Shown here in pieces: positions 47,395 to 60,238 of a stretch of DNA of 64,000 nt (within the stretch, counting starts at the first letter, position 1; every line of letters starts with the position of its first letter). The translations under genes and the position numbers were made by a program. The notes under the pieces were generated by a model that saw only the letters and a program-made list of their open reading frames with translations, did not search any database and was not told where the DNA came from. The DNA comes from Viscum album (Eukaryota > Streptophyta > Magnoliopsida > Santalales > Viscaceae): positions 52,126,605 to 52,190,604 of the forward strand of contig OY728160.1 of NCBI GenBank assembly GCA_963277665.1, given 5' to 3'.

Positions 47395-47405
47395 CCTTTT
47401 ATAAG
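47395..47405 (-). promoter_or_regulatory. TATA box of the A1 5' LTR (likely active promoter position)
   Basis: Minus strand CTTATAAAAGG in the 5' LTR; initiation about 30 bp downstream would include the hairpin array in the RNA leader. Confidence 0.65.
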
Positions 47406-49036
47406 AGGAGAGGAGGGGCACTCTTGGATGGTAAAGAAAAGTCACTTTATTTTAAAATGTTATTCAGATTTAAGAGGTCCCACATTGATTTGTTTCTAGG
47501 ATAAGGTGATAAGGGTTCTAAATCCACTCATCCAATAGGTTTTTGACATGTGTAGGTCTTAGATATTACATTATCTTTCCATTTTATTTAAATCGTTAAA
47601 TAATGAGGTCATCGCTGCATCATCGTGATGTCATAAGTAATTTAATTTATTTAATGTCTAAAAATTATAAAAAAAATACTATGATGTAGGAACTATTTTT
47701 ATCTTTCTAATTAATATTCATAGTAAAAATCATGATTTGTATAACCCCATGTAAATTTTTTTTAGTAAAACATTTCATGTTTGTCTCATTTTTACTTTAA
47801 CTTTAAATAAAAAGATATTAATGTCATCTTCCAACCAAAGTTGCTTCATGGGGTCCCCAAGTTGACCCATGGGGTTTTTTGGTCGGACATGACACATTCA
47901 ATGAGGTTAGGACATGGGTCAAGTTCATTTCATATTATTAAAACATTATTTTTACATTAATCTACACTAATTACCTCTAATCGTGATTAAAAACTTAATA
48001 AGTTAGTATTCACCAAAAAATTATTTTTATCCCATTGAACCACATTTTACTTCTTAATGACAAACATTTATGTCGGGTTTTTTGAATTAAAAACACAAAG
48101 ATGGAAAAATTTCATTTAAACGGAAAAAGCAGTTTTTATAAGTACCACTTAGTGGTTTCACTATTCATCAAAAATTGAAGTTTTTCAGAAAAATTCCAAA
48201 AATTCACCCTAAGCTATATTTGATATTACAAATTCAAAAATTAAGTCTATTTTACAAAATTCAAAACATATAAGTCACATTAATTAATTTAATAATTAAT
48301 TCCCGCTGTCAGAGCAAATAGCGTGTTTTTATGAAACAATATGTATCAAAAGATTGACACTAATTTAAGTATGCTTTCAAAGTGAAATTAATTCCAACGA
48401 CCACTATTGGATTTAATGGTAAAAATAAATTCTAATTTTACTTTAAAACCAATTCAAAATATAATATAATCATATAAATAAATTAGATTAAAAAGAGGTT
48501 TTGAATTAAAATACAACATTTTACACTATTCATTAAAAAATGAACTTTATCATAAAGATACCAAAAATTTACACAAAGTAAATTTTGAGGTCCCAATACA
48601 TGAGAAGAGTTTTATTTGGTCCAAAAGGATGTATAAGAGTGAACAAAACTATATTTAATGATGGTTCTCCATCAAAAGGCGATAAGTGAACCTTTAGTGA
48701 AAACTAGGGCATATACACCTAAAATTGAATTCTTTCTGTATTTTATAACATTATCTTTTATTGGATAAATGTAAAAACATTTAAAAACATATATAATCAT
48801 ATTTTAGTTATTTATATCAATTCCCACCAATACAATGGCTACATGTTAACTACCATTTAAAATAATATTATTTTATTATTAGAGTGCAACGTAAGATTCC
48901 CAAGAAACTCGTTGTTGCGTGTTGGGTACGCCATCGAGCATAGAGTCCCCTTTAAAGTCATATTAATAATTTATTCACAAAAATGGATAAATATGAAAAT
49001 GTTATATTCTTTATTTATCTGGGGTGTTATATATAG

Positions 49037-52000
49037 TGGGTTGAATCTAGATTTATTGGCTTTGGTTTTGATCTTATTTGAGTGTTCTTATGTAAATAGG
49101 ATCTCCCCACCTCTTAGAAATCAGTTTTCAACTGGTTTGTGGGGATTTTGATGTGAATGGTATGTGATACCATGTTTTTATATTATTATTTTATTAAAAT
49201 GTTCTATCCCCAATTTCTAAATTTTTTATAATTTTTTGTGTGTAAATGGGTGATTTTCATGGTGTTTTTGTTAGTAATTTTTTGAAATAATTAATGCCAT
49301 ATTGAAATAGCTAATAATGGTATGATTGGAATTGATTAGTTGTTTTATGAAATATGGGGATTGGTGTGATTAGAAATTGAAAAACATCACTTAGGAACCT
49401 TGTGTACCTATTTATAAGACCATGTAATTGTACTTTAAGTGATATGAAATGGTATTTTCTTGGTCTCCATTTCTATACAACAGTGCAACATTAACAATAT
49501 GATTTGGAGATGACCTATTACCATTAGACCTTGGTTTCTTCCCCACCAATGGCTTGTGCACAAAAGAGGATATATATTTGTTTTACCACCATAATTATGA
49601 AAATCATAAAACTCTAATAATATATCTACATGGGGTTTTCCCACAGTTATAATACTATATTTTTCTAATATACTCTAAATTTTATTTCATTGTCAACTTA
49701 TATTTAAAATTTAATACGTTTTTTCAAACTAAAATTTTCACATCCATAAAAAATGTAACTTTTATTTATATTATAATGGATATTCATGGAAAAAATAGTG
49801 GGATACTACTGGGAAAGTAAGGTAAAATCCTACATATACTTAATCAGTATATGTAGAACTCATTCTATTCGATTCAGGTAATTGAAAGGCTTATTTTAGT
49901 ATAGGTGAGTAATCATGTTAGTGGATCCTCTTATGGTAGGTGTTGATGTTGATGACATGGTGGTTACAATACCTCAAACCATATAGAGGATAGGGTTTAT
50001 TTTGTTGGTACCTGACCCATTTTTATCATTTTGGTTTTATTTATAATTGTATTTTTTAAATGGAGTCTTGTATATTACCAATATTTATAGTTTCAATGGC
50101 TGTTGGTTATAATTATTTATGTTAATGTTGGATGTTATTAAATATTGATACTAATTGTTAATAATATGGTAAAATCCATCTCAAATTATTTCTTCAATTC
50201 TCTAGAACTAGTTTCAAACCTTTGGTTATGGATAATTACATTTGAGATATACCATGAAGTTGCTCAAGTGTCAAGATGGATGATGGCCCGAACCAGTTTG
50301 TGATAGACTGTGAGATCCCTTAGAGTTATGCCATGGGATTAATGTGAGAGGATCCACTTTATTTATAATCTAAAAATGTTTTTCCAGTATCCTTCAAAAT
50401 ATAATCTTCTGGTCAGATCCCTTAGTACACATTACCCATGCGAGGATGATCTTTATTTTTTATGCATTATATTGGTGGTATATTTTATGTGATATCATGT
50501 GATGTCTACATCCATTTATTTCGATATATAATGGTGTTGATTATTCTATCCAATGTTATATATTATTTGGATTTACAATACATGTTGTTCCTTATGGATG
50601 TATTTATTTATTTAATAAATGATCAAAAATATTTTGGAAGAATCATTTTTATTAACGAAAAAACAAAGGGGATATTAAATTATTGATTGAAGTAAATGTT
50701 TTTTATGTTTAAATATTCTTGATAAGTGGGTTTTCAAATATAGTTTATTGGTTTACATGGTTATATAATTCTTAAATAAATTCATGGTGGTATCCAATTA
50801 TGCTATCTTTCATCACACCAAACATATACAATTTGAAATATATAGAATTTTTATTGCAAGACAATGTGAAAAAAATGGAATATGTATCTTGGGGACCCTT
50901 CTTGATTACCAGAATATGTGGTTATGATATAGTAGATTTCGTCTCAATGGGTTGGATCAGGAGGATTTGTTTTGAAGTTTTTTGTACCTTTGGGATGAAT
51001 TTATTGGAAATAGAGAACCCTTTACAATATTTTGATTTTGATATCTTGAATTATGACACCATGTAATGTCTTGTCATTTAATATTGGTTGTATGTGATTT
51101 TTTATTGATCTACTTTAGTATTACTACACCACACTGCATGATTTTTTAATTTATGATGAAAATTATGATATTGGTTTGTTCGTCTCATTTCATGGATGAT
51201 TTATAAACTTTTACCAAGGGAAAACCATACCAAAGTGTTTTTTCATTAAACTCAATTATTATCGCTCGCTTGTGTCCTTTAAAAATACACTTCCATCCTT
51301 ATAGAACTCCATATTTGGTGATAGTTATGTTCAACGAAGGTCAGTTTATTAAATTACATAAAATTCGCATTAATGGATATTTTTATTGGGTGTAATAGAG
51401 TAAGGGTCAAAACTAGTACAATACAATACAATATGTCAATAATCAATGAACCTATTTTAGTAGGTTAAAATAACTATAATATACACCTTCTAGTGTGATT
51501 ATTATGTGTTAAATCATTAGTAATTCATCGGGTATCAAAATATATTCACATTATACAACATGTATATAAGATGAAGAAAAAATATACAAAAAATAGTTAC
51601 TGTAAAAAACTAATAAGTAAACATAATCAAAACATCACTAATCATTATTTATATAATTAAATATTAATAAACATTTAAAAACACAAACTTATATCACTAC
51701 TCACTTTACCTAATAATATGTTTTCAGAAGCATAGAAGAAACCAATATAAATATCAATCATGGAATGAATGAATGTTATTCATAAAATAAAATATAATTT
51801 ATAAGATGTTAAACAATAATATATTCAACCTAATGAGACCCATGATTTGACATGATAAAATATTACTTCATGTTGGGGAAAATAAAACAATAAATTAGTC
51901 AAAACAGGTCAAACAATCTCATACATGGGATGAATATTATATTCCTTACATAAACTAGTGCATACTAGTGACATTGTTCATAATAACATGGGTAAGGGAT

Positions 52001-53461
52001 TACTATTTTCATTGCACCATTGAAAATGTGTATTTTGGTTTTGTGTTTAGAAACTTTACAGAGGTATAATGTTGTTAGAAAATTACTTTATCACTTTAGG
52101 TTTAACATTATTCATAAAATTATAGGTTAACTTATTCTTCAAATGGTTTTAATTCCTTTTCTCGGACTCATTTAAGGATTTAAGAGTTTTTAAAGAATCA
52201 TTAAAAGTAATAATATTAGTTAAGCTTAAGAAATTAATTTTACAACAACATGATTTTAAGGGAATACTCTACATTGGGATTATAATGTATCTAATTTGAT
52301 CCAAGTATCTAGTCACTCTATAGCCAATATAAATATAGTTAGGAACTCTAATGTCTGTATTCATCCAAGGAGGAATTGAGATATTATAAAAGGATGGGGG
52401 AGGTGTTGTGGTGTTGGGATCAAGTTTATGAAAAAGGAATATTACATATCCCTATTTTGTTAATCCAAACACATATATTTTAGTATCATTTATTGATAAT
52501 CATCACACCATTCATGGTCATGTGACAATGATTATTGTGGTTCCATTTAAGGCCATGAACCCCTGAACACTTCTAATAAGTTCAATGTCACGGAGTGTGG
52601 AATACATGGAAAAGGGTATCTCGAAATGAATTTCTATGGGACTTAATCATGGATCTTCTATTTCTCATTTAACCAAAAGTATGAATAAGTTAATGGAATT
52701 TCTAGTTTCTATGTGATGTATCTCAAATTTATTCATTTGGAGAATCTTAGTGGAATGTCTCAACATGATGAGTTTCTATGGAGATTATGCAAGAGATTAC
52801 ATTTAGTTTTATCCTATATTTAGTAACTAAACAATATAGGGTATGGTTAAAGATTAAATGTAGTAAAAAACCCCTAGCATACTTGTTTAACCCTATCTTT
52901 TTGAAACTATATGAGTAAGGAAGAGCATACTCATAAGGGGATGTGAAAAGAAATTTTTTATGGAATAAATCGAATTAAAGACCCATGGGGTATATGTATC
53001 TTTGTGTCGATAAATAATGAGGTCATAAATGATGATATTATTGGTGCTTACACCTACTAATAAGACCATGTTCATTAGACCTATAAGGAGACTTATGTAA
53101 AGGTATATTTAAGGTATTACATTGATTTATGGGTTTATATATATATCCCTAGCTTATTAAGATGTCCAAATATGTCCATTGGCTATCAAGTTAGATAAAA
53201 TTTATGATATAGAACAGCTAGAATGATTGTATTGATCCAGGATAGGCTTCACTGATTGCTCGATGGTATATAACCATGTTATCAATGTAATATGATTATA
53301 AATACCATAAGGGATCTATCAGTTACAAAAAACCCTGAGAATGGCCTCTTATAGAAGGACTGATCCCTATTACTAAAGGAAGACAATATTTAAAAAAATT
53401 TCCCTTGCATAAATAATAACCTAATCATATAAATGTTATGTCATTAAAAGATACTTAAATG
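49037..53461. other. Unassigned AT-rich region, first part
   Basis: No LTR ends, polymerase block or RNA gene that I can support. The longest open run is 50800-51066 (plus, 88 codons), which has no upstream coding context; the phrase YVSWGPFLITRIC faintly recalls plant transposon-associated domains but is too weak to call. It may be very old transposon sequence. Confidence 0.4.
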
Positions 53462-53701
53462 GATGAGTTTCTAGGTAGGTGACCTAGGATAATGGGATTC
53501 CCATTTAAGTGACCAAAACAAATATAGCGCCCAAGGGAGTGAATTGGGTGAATTTGGAACCCATGCTTTTGACATGGAAAAATAGGGTACCCATATAGGT
53601 GATGTGGATGAATGGGGAACCCAGATAGATAAAGTGGGTGAATAGGGTTCCTAGGTAGGTGACATAGGTGAATGGATGCCCAAGTAGGATACTTGGTAAT
53701 G
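53462..53701. repeat. 30-bp minisatellite, eight units
   Basis: Eight consecutive diverged units of exactly 30 bp start at 53462, 53492, 53522, 53552, 53582, 53612, 53642 and 53672. The approximate consensus is ATAGGGAACCCATATAGG followed by TGACATGGGTGA. Because the period is a multiple of three, the minus strand is open in two frames (53754-53455, 99 codons; 53705-53505) as 10-residue repeats such as HLYGYPIFPC. Probably a non-coding tandem repeat. Confidence 0.9.
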
Positions 53702-56700
53702 ACACATATGGTAATACGTGGGTGTGGATACACCTTGGGAGTCTTCATATCCATATAAAAAAGGGTTTTGTTATGAAATCCTAATATAAACTATACGATT
53801 AAGGGAATGGTAGATTAATGGTATTTTCTATTGGAGTAGGGATTAAAATGTTTAGGAATACCTAGGTTCACCACTTAAGGAACAGATAGGGAAACATGAT
53901 AACACATCATTGTCCCTAAAATGCACCTATTGGGGACATTATTTCAACCCAATCTGCAGGATAATATTAATGAATTGGTCATTGAATAGACATATTTATT
54001 AGAATAATCAATTTCCCATGAAATCCTTTTCCTATCGGGTTGTGTCGAAACTCAACTAATAAAGAGTTTATAGTATCTAAATTTAGATTTGGGTTCTTAT
54101 AGGTTTCTACGGATTCTCCTTCATGAATATTTCACTCTCCCTCATATGTGTGTGTTAAAATTGAGGTTATATGATTATATATGTATCTAGATCTAGGTCT
54201 CAGGTTATCTTTTAGGGCTCCCAAATCATTCAAGAAGGGTATATTACACATACATAATTATGTTTGGGCTTCCATGCATAAAATATTAATATGGTAAACA
54301 TGGAACATGAGTTCCATGGTTTATCTTGTCATATGCACAATCTCTATGGATGTTCATGAGGAACTAGTTTTCTACAAATCTTTTTCACCCGTTCACATCA
54401 AATCTTCTAAAGTATTTATGGAACACTTCCACATATAAAATAAAATCAAAAAACCCCTAGTAATTATTATAATTAATGTGAATAAATAGGATCAAATTAT
54501 TAAGTAAATATTACAAAGGCATGATTTGGTATTCATATATGTTCTCATATAGAGGCAGCAGTCACACACTCATGTTAGTTGTGCTCTTCTTGGTGCATGA
54601 ATATTTCCAGGAATACAATGTCAGAATCACATCACCCATGAATATGGGTCCCCAATTTCATTTATTTGATCATCTGAATAAGGGGAATCATAAATATTAT
54701 TCTCTCCTTTTTCACCCATAAAATGAACTGGGATCATGTTAAATCATGACTAATATCTATTTATAAATGTTAGGTGCCAGGGAAATAGTGTAGAAGTTGG
54801 GTGAAACGTGATACCGTAAGGATACCTATGCATGCATTAAATTTTCTAGTGAGATAGTCTTTAATGATTGGGAATTATTTCCTGTGAATTCGTATTTGGT
54901 CATTGGAATGTAGGTGCTTTGACCTAGGCATTAAAAACAGAGGACTGAGAGCTGGATAAAAAATATTACATAGTGAAATATTCACCGAACAACCATTTTT
55001 ACTTATCTCTTACTCAATCATAACTTGTATTTCCATATTATTTCCTCATTTTATAACACTTCCAATCTTGTTAACTTATCTTATAAGAAATTTATATATA
55101 TTCTCGAAGAACTCCAATCGATGTTGTAGATAGTAAAATCAAATTAATATCTATAGACATCGAGATTGAACCGATTATAAAATGTAGACCATTCATGTTA
55201 ACCCTTGTATATACCCTTCTAAAGTATCATAAAATAATACAATTATTGGATTTTATAGCACTATATGTCTATATAATATTTATATACACAAACATCCCTA
55301 TCCATAAATTTAGTTTTTTGGATCACGATATACTCTCTACTAAATTCTAGAGTGGGAAAACATTTCAATTAATTGTTTATGAATCAAGGAGGTTCTTGTG
55401 GACCCAAAATACATTATGTGGTACAGAAAGGCCCCTCTTGAAAATTGAAATCCCTATAAAATTATTAGGGACACTACTGCACATAAGTTTACCACCATGA
55501 ATATATTCAATATCACCAAGGGTTTAATGAATGTTGGTACATTCCCCATCATAGAGGATTCATGCCTTAGTGTTTGTGGTCATACTGGGCCTAGAAAAAT
55601 TCATGTTGTTCAAGAATAATATCTAAACCTATGTGATATATGTGGATTTCTTGGTGTCATATATGTACATCTATAAGAATTTAGACATGATCCTAGACCA
55701 TCTCAACCAGTAGATCCCTCAACCAAACTCCATCAGTTTACAACATAAATAGGTATGGATATGTCTTTATGATGTGTAAATTTTTTCTAGGGAACCAATT
55801 TTCTGAGAAATTTACGATGAATTCCTAATTACTATGTCCACATATGAGGATTCTATGTAGATTCCCCCACTGTAACCTTCCTTACTAATTGAGGATTAGA
55901 TAATCACTGAAAATAATATTCCCCCAAACAATGATCTCAGATTTAATAAGTGTGTATTTTCTTCCCTGTTAGGAATGGTGATGGACCAACCAATTAGAAC
56001 CCCATAGTGTTACCCTATAAATAGAAAATGGGTACCTTTGGTACCTTCTATCCTAAATTAGAGTGAGGCTAGTATATGAAGTGGGGTTATTAAATCCATA
56101 CTAAAGCAGAGCCCTAAATACATCTTGTTGGCTTTATGACTTGGTGGATCAGTAGGTATGTTGCTATAATATATTCATCACACACATGTGTGAGATAAGA
56201 AAAAAAATTATGATAGAATGGTTAGATGATGAGAACCCAAGAACTATTATTTTGGTAGTACCAATTCTAGCCAAGATATAATGATTCATGTGGTATGTTT
56301 ATTAGGGGAATACAACCTTATTATTTTTGAGTCATTTTAAGTGTTTTATATCTATAGAACCACAATATTAATGGAATACAAATTTAATCACACAAAAAAG
56401 ATCCAAACTTATATATTTAAAACTTATATTCATGTATTTTCTATCATCTGAGGCCAATACAAGAATAAGATAATAACCATCATGACTCGAAAGATATAAT
56501 CATTGTTAAAATTAATTTCTTTTTTTTTCGAGTATTAATAAAAATAGTCATAGATAATGGTTTCGGGGAATATGAAAAATGATCATATTTAATGGAAGTG
56601 TGTGACAACATTCTATTAGAAGGAATTTACTATAACTTCATCTTTGGGACCTACAGACCCTACCGATCTGCTCATCAATTATGCTGCATATTGTAAATCA

Positions 56701-57307
56701 TACCAACACCCTTTAAGGACAGTTGAATGGTGTGACATCCATTTATTTACAAACAACACTTTTTAATGATGATAAGGTAGGACACTCATGTGATGATCAT
56801 CCTACCTTCTGATTTTTTGCCATTGGGTTAACATCTCATTTTGAAAATCCTGTATTCCATCTTATCCTCACAAAATATAATCTTATCATGTTTCTTGGTT
56901 TATCTTGTAAGATGATAATGATAAGGGGAAGATTCATAATTGGATTCCATAAAATTGTAAGGACAAGATGAATAATACGATCATCTATTCTATTAAAACA
57001 CCCTTTCCACCTATTATCTATTTATTAAGGAGTCATAAATAATTTAGATAGTAGTGATGTGATCATAACGAAAGTCAAACTATAGTGAATGGTTAGATGA
57101 TCAAAATAATGGAAATATATTACAAAATAAGGGTTAGGGGCATCTCTGAGCTTTATATATTGATTCCTTACATTTATAGAGTAGTTGAGAAGCTTCTAAG
57201 GATGCTAACTATATTTGATTCATACTACATGGTTCCATATGAATCAAACAGATATATTATTTATGTCCTCGAACCAAAATAAAACATTGAAAAAATATCC
57301 TGGGGAG
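53702..57307. other. Unassigned AT-rich region, second part
   Basis: I see no gene or recognisable element. INRYGYVFMM in plus-strand translation near 55745 recalls the SRYGYVYLM block of Ty1/copia integrases, but nothing around it supports that reading. Only small ORFs occur (54521-54721, 57097-57282). Confidence 0.35.
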
Positions 57308-59476
57308 GTTAATATAAGACCCCAGCCTTAAACCTTACTTAATCTTGAGTTATTACAAGATTAAACTTTGAGGATCTTTTCAGGTTTAGAGTTTTAGAGA
57401 ATTAGATCATAAAACTTGCATTATACTCCACATTTAAACAAAGTGGTTACATAAAAGATAGTATTCATTTTTTCCCATAAACGAAAACATATTTAAAAAT
57501 TAAGCATGGATTCTTTCTTGACACTTCCTTTACACTATCATCATATCATGTACCTTTCCCATGACCTGTGAAAAACATTTCAAAAAAAACATGGGATGAG
57601 CATAAAAAGCTCAGTAAGGGTTATAAAAATATGGAAAGGAAACATGAGTTCATATATACATAAGAATGAAATAATACTTTACCCATAAAACATTGGCATA
57701 TAAAATCATGAATAAATCATAGAAATAATAAGACATAAAAGGTAACTTGAGGCATTCATAACATTCTTACGTAGGGAGTAACCCTCCTGGTTATGTTTGG
57801 AATAACCACCACAGTATATTCCCTAAAATCATCGGAGAAACCTTAACATTTCACTGCATCGCATTACTCAATGCATTAGTGAGCTATATCGGGCTCACCC
57901 GCCATTAGTTTATCACAGAACCACCCTTCTTCATAACAATTCCCAATAATCATAACATAATCGTATCACATAAAACATACATAAAAGAAACCTAACATTT
58001 CCACATTTCAATCACAAGTTATAAATAAAACACATTGATATAATAAAAACATTATGAAAACCAATTTCAATACCAAAATAAAAGAAAAGTAAAACATGGT
58101 TATTATTTTTTTTTTAAGGTATGGCTTGTAGAGGAAGCCGAAACTCAAATAATGGTCACGGCGGCGGAGAAGTCGTTGTCACCGCATACGTTCAACAGAA
58201 ATGTTCCCTTTTGTCTTTAATAAAAGCTTCGTATAAAAGAGATTAATTTTGAATAAATGTAAAAGTCAAAGGTGTCTATACACTGTATAAAAGAAGGTTG
58301 TGTATAAAACAAAATATTCCTCAATGAAAGGAGATTGAGATGAAGTCCCATACAAAGATGGTATCCTTGGATTAAGGATAAATCAATTACATAATTATGT
58401 GTGACAAACGAATACACGAAATATAAGTGGGTATTAAGTGTAAAACAATCAGATTACATTCAAATATAATCATAGAATTACATATTCATGGTGTACAAGT
58501 TTATCCCAAAGAATCAAAATTGGTTGAAGATGTTCCCTTGCAAAAATTCGACTGCCTAACAGCATCACTTCCAAATTCAGAAAAAAGTTGATGAGATATA
58601 AAAAGGGTACCTCATCACTTGGTCATAAAATTTACATCAATAATGATATATAAGAACATATCCCAACATAATAGTATGTGAATTAATAGACATAACAAAA
58701 TAAGTCTTTTAAAAAGAGGAGGGTGGAAGGTTCCCTTACCGACTTGGGTAACATTTGAAACGTACACCCCATTGTAGAAGGGTCATACAATAAATATGTA
58801 AATACCCATAAATGAAATTATATTACACAAAGAGTATAATAATGGGAAGTACATACACCACTCAAAGGAAATGGTGGAAAATGTAGCATAAATATCTCGA
58901 GACTAAAAGTGAGATGAAAAATCCCTTACGAAAACTCGCCAGCCTAACGGTGCCACTTCAAACATCCAAAATGGATTGATGAGAGAAAATAGGGTCTCTC
59001 ATCATATAAACATAAAATGTACAGTAAGAGTAATATAAAATAACATCCCAATCATACGAAAGACGAGCTTAAAAGGAATGACATAAAAGAGTGTACTTAA
59101 AAAGAAAGAGAGGGGTAGGATCCCTTACCTCGGGTCCGACTTGACTCGATCGTTCTTTAATCTCCTAAATAATAAACTTGAGTAAATTTCTACTTCCTTA
59201 AGAACCTTTTTCAACTTCATTATTCCTTTTATATCACTTATTGCCGTGTCATGAACACTAAGTTATTATTTAAGTTAATAATGGTCGTTTTAACGATCAT
59301 TGGTACTTGAGTCAAAAAAAATAAACTCTTTATAATTACATGTTGTTCATGTGGTAAAATATCCATTATATCCAGAATTTTATTCATTATTTAGATATCA
59401 TATATATCATATATATCCAGTATATTCATGAATTTATAATATTACATAAAATTTAGAGTTTAGAAATGAAATGCAT

Positions 59477-59887
59477 CGTTCATGGAGACGGTAAGCTGTA
59501 CGTACGCATGAACGCTACTTTCCATTTCTATTTCATATTTAATGGAATTAAAACGTAATGATACATAATAGTATTTTAATTCCAGTATTTTATCATATAT
59601 AATATCATTAAATATATCCTTTATACGTACGACATATGGTATTAACGAATCAAATCACTTTGAGGGGGCGGTAGTCCGCACTTCCTAAAATGAAGATATC
59701 GTGTATACCCATAATGTAATCCATAAAGGTTTTCTATAAATGAAAAATACAGAAGCATAAAGAAAACATAAAAATATTATGTATCATATATAAATTTAGT
59801 GACATCATAATGGCCACCATGAAAGGTGTTAAGAGAAGATTGAACAATCATCGTTTCGTGAGGCAGTAATTCGCCATCCACGGAAAC
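59477..59887 (-). promoter_or_regulatory. Leader hairpin array, A4 (three hairpins)
   Basis: 59477-59514 (CGTTCATG/CATGAACG perfect), 59656-59692 (inner GCGG/ACTA/CCGC) and 59853-59887 (outer GTTTCCGTG/CACGAAAC with one bulge; inner GGC/GCC around AATTA). The A1 hairpin nearest the donor site is missing. Confidence 0.7.
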
Positions 59888-60227
59888 AGTATGTTCTATA
59901 ACCATTAGACGAAGGTGTTTGTAAGTGTAGCTAGAATACTAAATATAACAAAATACTATTATATTTAAGATACTGGTTTCGTTACAAAATAAAGGAATAA
60001 AAAGAGTTTAGGGGGTGGAGCAGAAAAATAATACAAAAGGACTCAAGTGAAGACATTACCTTAAAATCGGGTAACTCCCTTTGGTTTGAGATCAAAGGCT
60101 TCCTTGGGAAGACTTCTGACCAAAGTGAGGCTTCTAAAAGTTATATAGAGATGTCTAGAGACATAATGGGTAGGGTTTGGCCAAGCCAAAGGCTTTGGAA
60201 GTGTGGGTAAGGAGGTAGAGGTGGAGG

Positions 60228-60238
60228 CCTTTTATAAG
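60228..60238 (-). promoter_or_regulatory. TATA box of A4
   Basis: Minus strand CTTATAAAAGG, same context as A1, about 340 bp before the hairpin array. Confidence 0.6.

Larger units (their letters stand above)
37465..49031 (-). mobile_element. Element A1: complete non-autonomous chromovirus-like element
   Basis: 11,567 bp, minus strand: 5' LTR 44076-49031 (4956 bp), internal region 42416-44075 (1660 bp), 3' LTR 37465-42415 (4951 bp). Flanking TATAT (37460-37464) and TATAG (49032-49036) match in four of five bases. Primer site and polypurine tract are both present at the correct ends. The internal region holds only a gag N-terminal remnant, shared non-coding sequence and a tRNA-like segment, with no enzymes. 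The closeness of the LTRs makes it younger than A2, D and H. Confidence 0.9.
44076..49031 (-). repeat. A1 5' LTR
   Basis: Pair of 37465-42415; its first bases read TATAACACCCC (TG changed to TA, probably by deamination). It carries a TATA box at 47395-47405 and a hairpin array at 46429-47053. Confidence 0.9.

Noticed and set aside
49930..49980. Plus-strand VDVDDMVV, similar to the YVDD block of Ty1/copia reverse transcriptase
   Set aside because: No neighbouring copia blocks in any frame; a chance match of short repeats of GTTGATG.
50800..51066. 88-codon ORF as a host gene
   Set aside because: No family recognised, no codon or context support, and many ORFs of similar size are expected in 64 kb.
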